Assembly: GCF_949987535.1 (NCBI RefSeq)
Contig: NC_080067.1
Span: 8,618,001 to 8,682,000, forward strand
Reading direction: 5' to 3'
DNA: 64,000 nucleotides
Source: Balaenoptera acutorostrata
Taxonomy: Eukaryota > Chordata > Mammalia > Artiodactyla > Balaenopteridae
Part shown: in pieces, positions 25,297 through 36,439 of the stretch
Layout of the letters: each line of letters opens with the position of its first letter
Position numbering within the stretch: position 1 is the first letter of the stretch
Notes under the pieces: generated by a model
Seen by the model: the letters and a program-made list of their open reading frames with translations, nothing else
Database searches by the model: none
What the model was told of the DNA's origin: nothing
Position numbers and translations under genes: made by a program

Positions 25297-26810
25297 AATA
25301 TCATTCTTTTTCTCTCTCCAAAATCTGTTGATAACCATATCCTCAGGGGAGAAGCTAGGGTTCAAACTCCAAACTTTTCTCAGAAATTAGGAAAAATAGC
25401 CAAAGCCAAGTGGGATAAAAAATCTATATCCACAAAGCTATTTTCATAATTCATTTGAAATATTTTTATTATTTGAAAGGGAAGAGTACAGAGATGAGAA
25501 TAATACAAATGAAGAAAAATTTACAGAAATTTAAATGTGAGTAGTCAAATGACCAAGAAATATTTTTGAATACCCACTGACAGTTGGTAAAAATGCTTTT
25601 GTGTTTCATTTAATAATGAAAGACAGTCACCATTTATCTCTTACACTCTCTAACAAAGTACAAAAGTAAATCTACCTACTCAATAATTTTCCTTCATAGT
25701 TCAGGGAAAATAATTTAAATACCTCAATAATCATACAGCAAGAAAATATGCACAAAAATTAACATACAACAAGTATAAAATAGAAAATGGAAGTGTCCCA
25801 TAATTCCATGCTCAAGAGATAGAAAATGCAAATAATTTGATGTGTATTCAGCCAGATGTTTTTCAAAGATAAAGATAGGGGTATATAGATACATGGCTCA
25901 TGTATATTTTCTTCCAATTTATCCTTTACTCTTTAAGATTCACTGTGACAGCACACAAGTAGAGAAGACAACGTTTTTTAAAAGCTGAAAAGAAGCAGAT
26001 TAGATCAGGAGATAGAGAATTCCAGGCAAACAGAGCAATATTATGAAAAGAATTAGCTGTTTGGCCAATCTGGAAATAGAAAAAGTTATATATTTATTTG
26101 ACCAATTACTTCTGTTAAAAGCATACACATCAACCCTCACAACTATTCACCCTTTCACTAATAGGACATTTGAGTTTCTTTAATTAATTGTGCTCAAAAT
26201 CCCAATATACTCATAAAGAAGAGAGGCCATAACACATAGTAGGGCTGCCAGATCTTGGGTGCAGTTTTGTTTTTAACCATTTTAGCTTGTGTTGAAATTA
26301 TTACTTTTAAAAAAATTCTAACTCTTAATCTCCACATTTCTCATTTTCTTCATCCATAATATAGGAATAATTGCCTTTCTAATACAACTGGAAAAGATTT
26401 TGTGATATCTAAATCACGTTAAAATAAACCAATCTATGCTTAACAACTTAAAAAATGAACTATGTATGGTGGTGTGAACTGAATGCCCCTTCTTCTTTGG
26501 ATGAAAAATTTATTGATGAGAGTCAGTTTGGGGATAACCTCATTATTTTTCAAACTGGACCATGAGTGATCCTTTCCCATGAAAATTGGCTGAGGAAGGA
26601 AATGACGCTGGATACTGGATATCAGTGATGCCAGGGTTTCTTTTTCATAAGGAGCAGTTTTTAAACAGTAGAAATGTGCTTTGCTCATCTCAGACTAGAA
26701 TACGTCTGTTTCCTTTATCACTAAGAAAAGCTAAGTTAATTAGAAACTACAAGAGAATCAAATAATATGTACAAGAAGCGCATAGTCTAAATATGACTGA
26801 ATGGTGTTTT
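25297..26810. other. Unique AT-rich sequence
   Basis: No repeat family or exon recognised. An 82-codon minus frame at 26440-26688 has no family resemblance. Confidence 0.5.
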
Positions 26811-26814
26811 AAGA

Positions 26815-27226
26815 AAAGAAGTGTAGTGGATGCTGTGGTGTGCTACCCAGATCCCTCTTTGTGACCAACAACTAAGAGAGTTACCTACTGATGGCTCACA
26901 AGTGAGTCCCACTCTAAGAATCATCATCTGCCAAATGGATCTGCTTCAGCCAAAATTAAGCCCCCTCTTCAAAGGCAGCCCACAGCCAATGTTGGGTCTA
27001 TGAGGATGTATAAATGTCCAACTCCCTTGCTTCATTCAATTGAGGACAATTCTAAAGGGCCATTCCAGCTTCAGAGCTGAGGTTCTGCTTCACAGCTGAA
27101 CCTTTCTCTCTGCCCCATCCTGATTGTCTTACACATGTCCCTTCCAAGAGTGCTCTGCAATAAATTTCCTGCAGGTAAACCTCTTTCTCAGAATTGTTTC
27201 CTAAGGAACCCAATCTAAGACAAGAT
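26815..27226 (+). mobile_element. Old LTR fossil (ERVL/MaLR-like)
   Basis: It runs from 'ggatgctgtggtgtgctacc' to 'aaggaacccaatctaagaca', with a polyadenylation signal AATAAA at 27161. A purine-rich body and a terminal '...cagaattgtttcctaagg aacccaa...' arrangement recur in complement at 55225-55545 and partly at 48600-48715, so the three are probably related LTRs. The full-length L1 inserted directly at its right edge. The subfamily is not named. Confidence 0.45.
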
Positions 27227-27246
27227 GCCAATAGATTTTTTTTTTT

Positions 27247-27619
27247 CAAACATCTTTATTGAAGTATAATTGCCTTACAATAGTGTGTTAGCATCTGCTT
27301 TATAACAAAGTGAATCTGTTATACATATACAATATGTTCCCATTTCTCTTCCCTCTTGCATCTCCCTCCCTCCCACCCTCCCCATCCCACCCCTCTAGGT
27401 GGTCACAAAGCACCAAGCTGATCTCCCTGTGCTATGCGGCTGCTTCCCACTAGCTATCTATTTTACATTTGGTAGTGTATATATGTCCATGACACTCTCT
27501 TACCCTGTCACATCTCACCCCACCCCCTCCCCATATCCTCAAGTCCATTCTCTAGTAGGTCTGTGTCTTTATTCCCGTCTTGCCACTAGGTTCTTCATGG
27601 CCTTTTTTTTTTTTTTCCC
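27247..27619 (-). other. L1 3' UTR with G-rich tract and polyadenylation signal
   Basis: The 3' UTR begins after the expected ORF2 stop at 27620. It holds an A-rich run (complement of 27603-27616), a block of seven G runs of three or four bases (complement of 27364-27393), then AATAAA (complement of 27255-27260) just before the A tail. The G block fits an intramolecular G-quadruplex, a recurrent feature of mammalian L1 3' UTRs. The same block is present at 4466-4503 and 15725-15765. Confidence 0.85.
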
Positions 27620-30600
27620 TTAGATTCCATATATATGTGTTAGCATACTGTATTTGTTTTTCTCTTTCTGACTTACTTAACTCTGTATGACAGACTCTAA
27701 CTCCATCCACCTCATTACAAATACCTCCATTTCATTTCTTTTTATGGCTGAGTAATATTCCATTGTATATATGTGCCACATCTTCTTTATCCATTCATCT
27801 GTCGATGGACATTTAGGTTGCTTCCATGTCCTGGCTATTGTAAATAGAGCTGCAATGAACATTTTGGTACATGACTCTTTTTGACCTATGGTTTTCTCAG
27901 GGTATATGCCCAGTAGTGGGATTGCTGGGTCATATGGTAGTTCTATTTGTAGTTTTTTAAGGAACCTCCATACTGTTCTCCATAGTGGCTGTATCAATTT
28001 ACATTCCCACCAACAGTGCAAGAGTGTTCCCTTTCCTCCACACCCTCTCCAACATTTATTGTTTCTAGATTTTTTGATGATGGCCATTCTGACCGGTGTG
28101 AGATGATATCTCATTGTAGTTTTGATTTGCATTTCTCTAATGATTAATGATGTTGAGCATTCTTTCATGTGTCTGTAGGCCATCTGTATATCTTCTTTGG
28201 AGAAATGTCTATTTAGATCTTCTGCCCATTTTTGATTGGGTTGTTCGTTTTTTTGTTATTGAGCTGCATGAGCTGCTTGTAAATCTTGGAGATTAATCCT
28301 TTGTCAGTTGCTTCATTTGCAAATATTTTCTCCCATTCTGAGGGTTGTCTTTTGGTCTTGTTTATGGTTTCCTTTGCTGTGCAAAAGCTTTTCAGTTTCA
28401 TTAGGTCCCATTTGTTTATTTGTGTACTTATTTCCATTTCTCTGGGAGCTGGGTCAAAAAGAATCTTGCTGTGATGTATGTCATAGAGTGTTCTGCCTAT
28501 GTTTTCCTCTAAGAGTTTGATAGTGTCTGCCCTTACACTTAGGTCTTTAATCCATTTTGAGTTTATTTTTGTGCATGGTGTCAGGGAGTGTTCTAATTTC
28601 ATACTTTTACATGTTCCTGTCCAATTTTCCCAGCACCACTTATTGAAGAGGCTGTCTTTTCTCCACTGTATATGCTTGCCTCCTTTATCAAAGATAAGTT
28701 GACCATATGTGTGTGGGTTTATCTCTGGGCTTTCTATCCTGTTCCATTGATCTATATTTCTGTTTTTGTGCCAATACCAAACTGTCTTGATTACTGAAGC
28801 TTTGTAATATAGTCTGAAGTCAGGGAGCCTGATTCCCCCAGCTCCATTTTTCGTTCTCAAGATTGCTTTGGCTATTCGGGGTCTTTTGTGTTTCCATACA
28901 AATTGTGAAATTTTTTGTTCTAGTTCTGTGAAAAATGCCAGTGGTAGTTTGATAGGGATTGCATTGAATCTGTAGATTGCTTTGGGTAGTAGAGACATTT
29001 TCACAATGTTGATTCTTCCAATCCAGGAACATGGTATATCTCTCCATCTATTTGTATCATCTTTAATTTCTTTCATCAGTGTCTTATAATTTTCTGCATA
29101 CAGGTCTTTTGTCTCCTTAGGTAGGTTTATTCCTAGATATTTTATTCTTTTTGTTGCAATGGTAAATGGGAGTGTTTTCTTAATTTCACTTTCAGATTTT
29201 TCGTCATTAGTGTATAGAAATGCAAGAGATTTCTGTGCATTAATTTTGTATCCTGCTACTTTACCAAATTCATTGATTAGCTCTAGGAGTTTTCTGGTAG
29301 CATCTTTAGGATTCTCTATGTATAGTATCATGTCATCTGCAAATAGTGACAGCTTTACTTCTTCTTTTCCGATTTGGATTCCTTTTATTTCTTTGTCTTC
29401 TCTGATTGCTGTGGCTAGGACTTCCAGAACTATGTTGAATAATAGTGGTGAGAGTGGGCAACCTTGTCTTGTTCCTGATCTTAGTGGAAATGGTTTCAGT
29501 TTTTCACCATTGAGGACAATGTTGGCTGTGGGTTTGTCATATATGGCCTTTATTATGTTGAGGAAAGTTCCCTCTATGCCTACTTTCTGCAGGGCTTTTA
29601 TCATAAATGGGTGTTGAATTTTGTCAAAAGCTTTCTCTGCATCTATTGAGATGATCATATGGTTTTTCTCCTTCAATTTGTTAATATGGTGTATCACATT
29701 GATTGATTTGCGTATATTGAAGAATCCTTGCATTCCTGGGATAAACCCCACTTGATCATGGTGTATGATCCTTTTAATGTGCTGTTGGATTCTGTTTGCT
29801 AGTATTTTGTTGAGGATTTTTGCATCTATGTTCATCAGTGATATTGGCCTGTAGTTTTCTTTCTTTGTGACATCTTTGTCTGGTTTTGGTATCAGGGTGA
29901 TGGTGGCCTCGTAGAATGAGTTTGGGAGTGTTCCTCCCTCTGCAATATTTTGGAAGAGTTTGAGAAGGATAGGTGTTAGCTCTTCTCTAAATGTTTGATA
30001 GAATTCGCCTGTGAAGCCATCTGGTCCTGGGCTTTTGTTTGTTGGAAGGTTTTTAATCACAGTTTCAATTTCAGTGCTTGTGATTGGTCTGTTCATATTT
30101 TCTATTTCTTCCTGGTTCAGTCTCGGCAGTTTGTGCATTTCTAAGAATCTGTCCATTTCTTCCAGGTTGTCCATTTTATTGGCATATAGTTGCTTGTAGT
30201 AATCTCTCATGATCTTTTGTATTTCTGCAGTGTCAGTGGTTACTTCTCCTTTTTCATTTCTAATTCTATTGATCTGAGTCTTCTCCCTTTTTCTCTTGAT
30301 GAGTCTGGCTAATGGTTTATCAATTTTGTTTATCTTCTCAAAGAACCAGCTTTTAGTTTCATTGATTTTTGCTATTGTTTCCTTCATTTCTTTTTCATTT
30401 ATTTCTGACCTGATCTTTATAATTTCTTTCCTTCTGCTGGCTTTGGGGTTTTTTTGTTCTTCTTTCTCTAATTGCTTTAGGTGCAAGGTTAGGTTGTTTA
30501 TTCGAGATGTTTCCTGTTTCTTGAGGTAGGCTTGTATTGCTATAAACTTCCCTCTTAGCACTGCTTTTGCTGTGTCCCATAGGTTTTGGGTCGTCGTGTC

Positions 30601-31437
30601 TCCATTGTCATTTGTTTCTAGGTATTTTTTGATTTCCCCTTTGATTTCTTCAGTAATCACTTCGTTATTAAGTAATGTATTGTGTAGCCTCCATGTGTTT
30701 GTATTTTTTACAGATCTTTTCCTGTAATTGATATCTAGTCTCATAGCATTGTGGTCGGAAAAGATACTTGATACGATTTCAATTTTCTTAAATTTACCAA
30801 GGCTTGATTTGTGACCCAAGATATGATCTATCCTGGAGAATGTTCCATGAGCACTTGAGAAAAATGTGTATTCTCTTGTTTTTGGGTGAAATGTCCTATA
30901 AATATCAATTAAGTCCATATTGTTTAATGTATCATTTAAAGCTTGTGTTTCCTTATTTATTTTCATTTTGGATGATCTGTCCATTGGTGAAAGTGGGGTG
31001 TTAAAGTCCCCTACTATGATTGTGTTGCTGTCAATTTCCCCTTTCATGGCTGTTAGTATTTGCCTTATGTATTGAGGTGCTCCTATGTTGGGTGCATAAA
31101 TATTTACAATTGTTATACCTTCCTCTTGGATCGATCCCTTGATCATTATATAGTGTCCTTCTTTGTCTCTTGTAATAGTCTTTATTTTAAAGTCTATTTT
31201 GTCTGATATGAGAATTGCTACTCCAGCTTTCTTTTGATTTCCATTTGCATGGAATATCTTTTTCCATCCCCTCACTTTCAGTCTGTATGTGTCCCTAGGT
31301 CTGAAGTGGGTCTCTTGTAGACAGCATATGTATGGGTCTTGTTTTTGTATCCATTCAGCCAGCCTGTGTCTTTTGGTGGGAGCATTTAATCCATTTACAT
31401 TCAAGGTAATTATCGATATGTATGTTCCTATTCCCAT
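27620..31437 (-). pseudogene. L1 ORF2 (endonuclease and reverse transcriptase), two C-terminal lesions
   Basis: The first 1074 codons (31437 down to 28213) are open. Residues 1-235 are the APE-like endonuclease, with N13/N15, E42 (QETH), D144 and N146 (GDFN) and D228-H229 (SDHN). The reverse transcriptase follows, with SIDAEKAFD (D599) and LFADD (D701, D702). One missing A in an A run (plus 28229-28235) shifts the frame and ends the protein at 28213. The rest, including the cysteine-bearing [17 protein letters not shown] region, lies in another frame at 27677-28183. There a second change, GAA to TAA at 27677-27679, stops it 19 codons before the expected end at 27620. Expected total is about 1272 residues. 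The core domains look catalytically complete, but loss of the C-terminal segment usually abolishes retrotransposition. The A-run loss could be a base-calling error. Confidence 0.92.
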
Positions 31438-31495
31438 TTTCTTAAATGTATTGGGTTTGTTATTGTAGGTGTTTTCCTTCTCTTGTGTTTCTTGC

Positions 31496-32389
31496 CTAGA
31501 GAATTTCCTTTAGCATTTGTTGTAAAGCTGGTTTGGTGGTGCTGAACTCTCTCAGCTTTTGCTTGTCTGTAAAGGTTTTAATTTCTCCATCGAATCTGAA
31601 TGAGATCCTTGCTGGGTAGAGTAATCTTGGTTGTAGGTTTTTCTCCTTCATGACTTTAAGTATATCCTGCCACTCCCTTCTGGCTTGCAGAGTTTCTGCT
31701 GAGAGATCAGATGTTAACCTTATGGGGATTCCCTTGTGTGTTATTTGTTTTTTTTCCCTTGCTGCCTTTAATATGTTTTCCTTATATTTAATTTTTGACA
31801 GTTTGATTAATATGTGTCTTGGCGTGTTCCTCCTTGGGTTTATCCTGTATGGGACTCTCTGTGCTTCCAGGACTTGATTAACTATTTCCTTTCCCATATT
31901 AGGGAAGTTTTCAACTATAATCTCTTCAAAAATTTTCTCAGTCCCTTTCTTTTTCTCTTCTTCTTCTGGTACCCCTATAATTCGAATGTTGGCACGTTTA
32001 ATGTTGTCCCAGAGGTCCCTGAGACTGTCCTCAGTTCTTTTCATTCTTTTTTCTTTATCCTGCTCTGTAGTAGTTATTTCCACCATTTTATCTTCCAGGT
32101 CACTTATCCTTTCTTCTGCCTCAGTTATTCTACTATTGATCCCATCTAGAGTATTTTTAATTTCATTTATTGTGTTTTTCATCATTGCTTGGTTCCTCTT
32201 TAGTTCTTCTACATCCTTGTTAAATGTTTCTTGCATTTTGTCTATTCTATTTCCAAGATTTTGGATCATCCTTACTATCATTATTCTGAATTCTTTTTCA
32301 GGTAGACTACCTATTTCCTCTTCATTTGTTAAGTCCAGTGTGTTTTGAGCCTGCTCCTTCATCTGCTGTGTGTTTTTCTGTCGTCTCAT
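31496..32389 (-). CDS. L1 ORF1 protein, RNA-binding chaperone, intact
   Basis: This 297-residue reading frame opens with [16 protein letters not shown] and has no interruption. In known L1s ORF1p forms trimers, coats the L1 RNA in cis and acts as a nucleic-acid chaperone in the cytoplasmic particle. Residues about 35-125 are heptad-like and charged (for example [18 protein letters not shown]), the trimerising coiled coil. Residues about 130-225 form the RRM, starting with [13 protein letters not shown]. Residues about 226-297 are the C-terminal domain with [16 protein letters not shown]. The length suits non-primate L1s (human is 338). ORF2 follows after 58 bp on the same strand. There is no catalytic site to lose, so intact means potentially functional. 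Confidence 0.93.
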   Translation of the reverse strand: MRRQKNTQQMKEQAQNTLDLTNEEEIGSLPEKEFRIMIVRMIQNLGNRIDKMQETFNKDVEELKRNQAMMKNTINEIKNTLDGINSRITEAEERISDLEDKMVEITTTEQDKEKRMKRTEDSLRDLWDNIKRANIRIIGVPEEEEKKKGTEKIFEEIIVENFPNMGKEIVNQVLEAQRVPYRINPRRNTPRHILIKLSKIKYKENILKAAREKKQITHKGIPIRLTSDLSAETLQARREWQDILKVMKEKNLQPRLLYPARISFRFDGEIKTFTDKQKLREFSTTKPALQQMLKEIL

Positions 32390-32913
32390 TTTGCCTATCT
32401 TACTGTGTTTGGGGTCTCCTTTTCACAGGCTGCAGGTTCGTAGTTCCCGTTGTTTTTGGTATCTGTCCCCAGTGGCTAAGGTTGGTTCAGTGGGTTGTGT
32501 AGGCTTCCTGGTGGAGGGAACTAGTGCCTGAGTTCTGGTGGATGAGGCTAGATCTTGTCTTTCTGGTGGGCACGTCCACGTCTGGTGGTGTATTTTGGGG
32601 TGTCTGTGGCCTTATTATGATTTTAGGCAGCCTCTCTGCTAATGGATGGGGTTGTGTTCCTGTCTAGCTAGTTGTTTGGCATAGGGTGTCCAGCACTGTA
32701 GCTTGCTGGTCGTTGGGTGAAGCTGGGTCTTGATGTTGAGATGGAGATCTCTGGGAGATTTTTGCCGTTTGGTATTACGTGGAGCTGGGAGGTCTCTTGT
32801 GGACCAGTGTTCTGAAGTTGGCTCTCCCACCTCAGAGGCACGGCCCTGATGCCTGGCTGGAGCACCAAGAGCCTTTCGTCCACGCGGCTCAGAGTAAAAG
32901 GGAGAAAAAATAG

Positions 32914-32932
32914 AAAGAAAGAAAGAAAGAGG
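32914..32932 (+). repeat. Short (GAAA)n inside the L1 5' UTR
   Basis: A few GAAA units in an A-rich strip at 32895-32960, separating GC-rich parts of the 5' UTR. Confidence 0.7.
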
Positions 32933-33564
32933 CTATAATATAGTGAAGTAAAATAAAGCTATTGTAAAGCAAAGCTATACAGACAAAATCTCACCCAGAA
33001 GCATATACATACACACTCACAAAAAAAAGGAAAAGGGGAAAGATTAATATCTCCTGCTCCCAAAGTCCACCTCCTGAACTTGGGATGATTCGTTGTCTAT
33101 TCAGGTATTCAGCAGATGCAGGCTCATCAAGTTGTTTGTGGAGCTTTAATCCGCTGCTCCCGAGGCTGCTGGGAGAGATTTCCCCTTCTCTTCCCTGTTC
33201 GCACAGCTCCTGGGGTTCAGCTTTGGATTTGGACCCGCCTCTGCGTGTAGGTCGCCTGAGGGCGTCTGTTCCCCGCCCAGACAGGACGGGGTTAAAGGAG
33301 CAGCTGCTTCGGGGGCTCTGGCTCACCCAGGCCGCGGGGAGGGAGCGGTACGGAGGAGGCGGGGCGAGCCTGCGGCGTCAGAGGCCGGCGTGACGTTGCA
33401 CCAGCTCGAGGCGCGCAGTGCGTTCTCCCGGGGATGTTGTCCCCGGATCCCGGGACCCTGGCAGTGGCGGGCTGCACAGGCTCCCGGGAGGGGAGGTGTG
33501 GAGAGTGACCTGTGCTCACACACAGGCTTTTTGGAGGTGGCAGCAGCAGCCCCAGCGTCTCACG

Positions 33565-34300
33565 CCCGTCTCTGGGGTCCGCGCTGATCGCCGTGGCTTG
33601 CGCCCTTCTCTGGAGTTCGTTTAGGCGGCGCTCTGAATCCCCTCTCCTTGCGCGCAGCGAAACAAAGAGGCAAGAAAAAGTCTCTTGCCTCTTCGGCAGC
33701 TGCAGACTTTTTCCCGGACTCCCTCCCGGCTAGCTGTGGCGCACTAACCCCTTCAGGCTGTGTTCACGCCGCCAGCCCCAGTCCTCTCCCTGCGATCCGA
33801 CCGCAGCCCGAGCCTCAGCTCCCAGCCCTGCCCGCCCCGGCGGGGGAGCAGACAAGCCTCTCGGGCTGGTGAGCGCCGCTCGGCGCCGAGCCTCTGTGCG
33901 GGAGTCTCTCCGATTTTCCCTCTGCACCCCTGTTGCTGTGGGATCCGCGCTGATAGCCGCGGCTCATGCCCATCTCTGGAGTTCGTTTAGGCGGCGCTCT
34001 GAATCCCCTCTCCTTGCCCGCCGCGAAACAAAGAGGCAAGAAAAAGTCTCTTGCCTCTTCGGCAGCTGCAGACTTTTTCCCCGGACTCCCTCCCGGCTAG
34101 CTGTGGTGCGCCAACCCCTTCAGGCTGTGTTCACGCCGCCAGCCCCAGTCCTCTCCCTGCGATCCGACCGCAGCCCGAGCCTCAGCTCCCAGCCCCGCCC
34201 GCCCCGGCGGGGGAGCAGACAAGCCTCTCGGGCTGGTGAGTGCTGCTCGGCGTCGAGCCTCCGTGCGGGAACCTCTCCGCTCTGCCCTCCGCACCTCTGT
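33565..34300 (-). repeat. Two 366-bp tandem monomers in the L1 5' UTR
   Basis: The word 'ggagttcgtttaggcggcgc' occurs at 33612 and 33978, an offset of 366. Farther along 'tgttcacgccgccagcccca' occurs at 33761 and 34128, an offset of 367, because one C was gained or lost. Identity is very high through the shared part and decays toward both ends. Each unit holds a perfect hairpin with 11-base arms (AAGAGGCAAGA and its complement): 33665-33675 with 33683-33693, and 34031-34041 with 34049-34059. The layout recalls monomeric mouse L1 promoters. Confidence 0.92.
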
Positions 34301-34655
34301 GGCTGCGCTCTCCTCCGTGGCTCCAAAGCTTCCCCCCTCCGCCCCCCGCAGTCTCCGCCCGCGAAGGGGCTCCTAGTGCGTGGAAACCTTTCCTCCTTCA
34401 CAGCTCCCTCCCACTGGTGCAGGTGCCGTCCCTATTCTTTTGTCTCTGTTATTTCTTTTTTCTTTTGCCCTACCCAAGTACGGGGGGAGTTTCTTGCCTT
34501 TTTGGAGGTCGGACGTTTTCTGCCAGCGTTCAGTGGGTGTTCTGTAGGAGCAGTTCCACGTGTAGGTGTATTTCTACTGTATCTGTGGGAAGGAATGTGA
34601 TCTCCGCGTCTTACTCTTCCGCCATCTTCTCTCTAATCCCTCGCCAATAGATTTT

Positions 34656-35590
34656 GACATGAGGATCATTTTCTTTTCAGTGGCTTATTTGGAGTGGAGA
34701 ATCAATAAATAACATCTAAATTCAACAAAGAAAAAATGCAGTAAAGTCCTATTATTTAAGAGTATGAAGGAAATCAACAAATAAACATAGAAATTGCGAA
34801 AATTGTACCTTTTGGACTGTGGAATAGAAGAACCTAACTTTTTATTATAAGACCTTCTATGCATGCACTGTGCATGTATTACTTTGAATTGTTTAAGGAT
34901 AGGAACCTGTAAAAAAAATGCATGTATTTCTGCTTTCTACCTTCAAAAATAACAGAAAGTTCTATGAAGTATAAAGAAGTCTAACTGAACCCCAGTCGTA
35001 GAATTCACTGCTCCAAATTCCACATGGTGGAATCATTCAAAATTTGGTTTAAAACAAATAAGCCAAAAGACTATCAAATCACCAAACAAGGAAGGGGGTA
35101 AACATCAAACAGTGGCAGGAGAGAAAGAGAATGTGGTAGTCTGATCTTGTTTGACACATCTCCTAACCATCTGCGTTCCAACACTCCATCTCACAATTTC
35201 ATAAACAATTTCTATGAATGGAAGAGGATGAATTTTTTTTAATGATTGAAAAAATGTCCTAACATTTTCCCTCCAAACTCACACTCACCCCAATTTGAAG
35301 AAAAGTTCAATAAAAAGTGAGTAGAGTTCAGGGAACCAAGAGAAACCCCTGTGAGTAGAAACTCCTCCTACCAAACTAATTTCAAAATCTGTCTGATTCA
35401 TCATTTTTAAAGCCTGCATGCTAAGACAAGAGAAAGAGTTAAAGCTTAGTGATATCTCTCTTAAAAAGGAAGTACATTCCTGAGTAGGGAAGTGAACCCT
35501 AGTACGAGATGGAGAACAACCTGTCAGGAGAGAAAGCAGAGGTCATCTTGCAAAGGGAGAAGACAGCCCAGTTGAGCCATAGTCTTCCCA
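34656..35590. other. Unique AT-rich sequence
   Basis: This is the pre-insertion flank of the full-length L1. No repeat family or exon is seen. Confidence 0.5.
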
Positions 35591-35596
35591 TGAGCA

Positions 35597-35617
35597 CAGA
35601 CACACACACAGACACAG

Positions 35618-35652
<35 letters not shown>
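35597..35652 (+). repeat. (CA)n microsatellite
   Basis: CA units, interrupted by GACACAGAAA, with about 16 uninterrupted units at the end. Confidence 0.9.
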
Positions 35653-35653
<1 letters not shown>

Positions 35654-35865
35654 TCTCTCTGTCTTTCTCTGCACTGTAGGGCCACAGAGATGACAAAAGG
35701 ATATTATGCACAGTCCTTGAACTGTACCTTGCATAGTAAAAGAAACAGACTTTGGATCAAACAATAAATGTCAAGGAAAATGTACCCACAGTGCATAAAA
35801 CAATGAGATCTTAAGAGAACTTTCCATATTAAGCAAGAGGAAGATGAAAACAAATGGCCTGAGAA

Positions 35866-35970
35866 ATAGTCTAAAAAAAAAAAATCCAGGAAGAGGAGGA
35901 AGAGGAAGAGAAAAAAGGAAGGGAAGAAGGAAGGAAAAAAGAGAGGGAGGAAAGGTGAGGAGAAGGAAAA
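35866..35970 (+). repeat. Purine-rich low-complexity tract
   Basis: About 100 bp of almost pure A/G (aggaagaggaagag-like). Long purine tracts can form triplexes, but no function is claimed. The 61- and 83-codon frames here are compositional artefacts. Confidence 0.8.
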
Positions 35971-36019
35971 TAACAGGGGAAAAGTCTGTGGAGAACCTAT
36001 TCACAGTTGGCTTGACATT

Positions 36020-36235
36020 CAAAAATTAATCACTGTAATTCAGCATATTAACAAACGAAAAAACGAAAAACCATTTGATCGGATCATCTCAATAGATGCA
36101 GGAGAAAATCATTTAATAAACCGCAGCAGCCATTCATGATAAAAATGCTCAGCAAACAAATAAATCAAGGGATCTTCTGCAAGACACTGTACTTTTTTAG
36201 CAGGCCCAGGGAAATGATCTTGAAGGTACAGGAAG
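36020..36235 (+). mobile_element. Ancient L1 ORF2 fragment
   Basis: The plus strand retains the start of the reverse transcriptase catalytic block: 'aatcactgtaattcagcata', 'ttaacaaacgaaaaaacg', 'ggatcatctcaatagatgca', then 'ccattcatgataaaaatgct'. This parallels the [18 protein letters not shown] stretch of the intact copy. It is heavily mutated. Confidence 0.7.
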
Positions 36236-36439
36236 CAAAACAAAAAGAAGGAGACAGGAGGAAGGGCAGGCATCACTAGGCTGTACCTACATCACTCTTC
36301 GTTCTTGGGTACACTTGCAGACCATGGCCTCCTCAGAAGGAACATTGTACTCTACCAGCGGGAGTGGGCCAATGGATTAATTTAAAAGGTAGAAAGTCTG
36401 GTCTCACGAGTTGTAACAACATCAAAACTCACCCAATAT

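Larger units (their letters stand above)
27240..34642 (-). mobile_element. Full-length L1 retrotransposon
   Basis: The element is about 7.4 kb on the minus strand. The perfect 13-bp duplication GCCAATAGATTTT sits at 27227-27239 and 34643-34655. In element order it has a 5' end with the motif AAGATGGCGGAAG (complement of 34616-34628, the YY1-type site of L1 promoters), a CpG-rich 5' UTR of about 2.25 kb with two 366-bp monomers, ORF1 (31496-32389), a 58-bp spacer, ORF2 (27620-31437, two lesions), a 3' UTR of about 370 bp with a G-rich tract and AATAAA (complement of 27255-27260), and an A tail. Complete length, an intact ORF1 and a perfect duplication indicate a fairly recent insertion. Whether any host locus is affected cannot be told from the sequence. 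Confidence 0.96.
32390..34642 (-). promoter_or_regulatory. L1 5' UTR and internal promoter
   Basis: The whole interval upstream of ORF1 is GC- and CpG-rich, in sharp contrast to the AT-rich surroundings, and acts in L1 elements as an internal RNA polymerase II promoter. The first bases carry the YY1-type motif (34616-34628, complement), which in human L1 sets the transcription start. The distal half (about 33565-34300) is made of two tandem monomers and the half nearer ORF1 (32390-33560) is single copy. L1 5' UTRs commonly also drive antisense transcription, here toward increasing coordinates. High CpG makes it a likely methylation target. Confidence 0.85.

Noticed and set aside
29159..29617. 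152-codon plus frame, and other plus frames between 28286 and 32348
   Set aside because: They are antisense shadows of L1 ORF2 and ORF1, rich in Ser, Leu and Phe as expected from A-rich sense sequence.
35866..35970. Purine tract considered as a satellite or regulatory triplex site
   Set aside because: It is low complexity without a fixed period or any supporting context.
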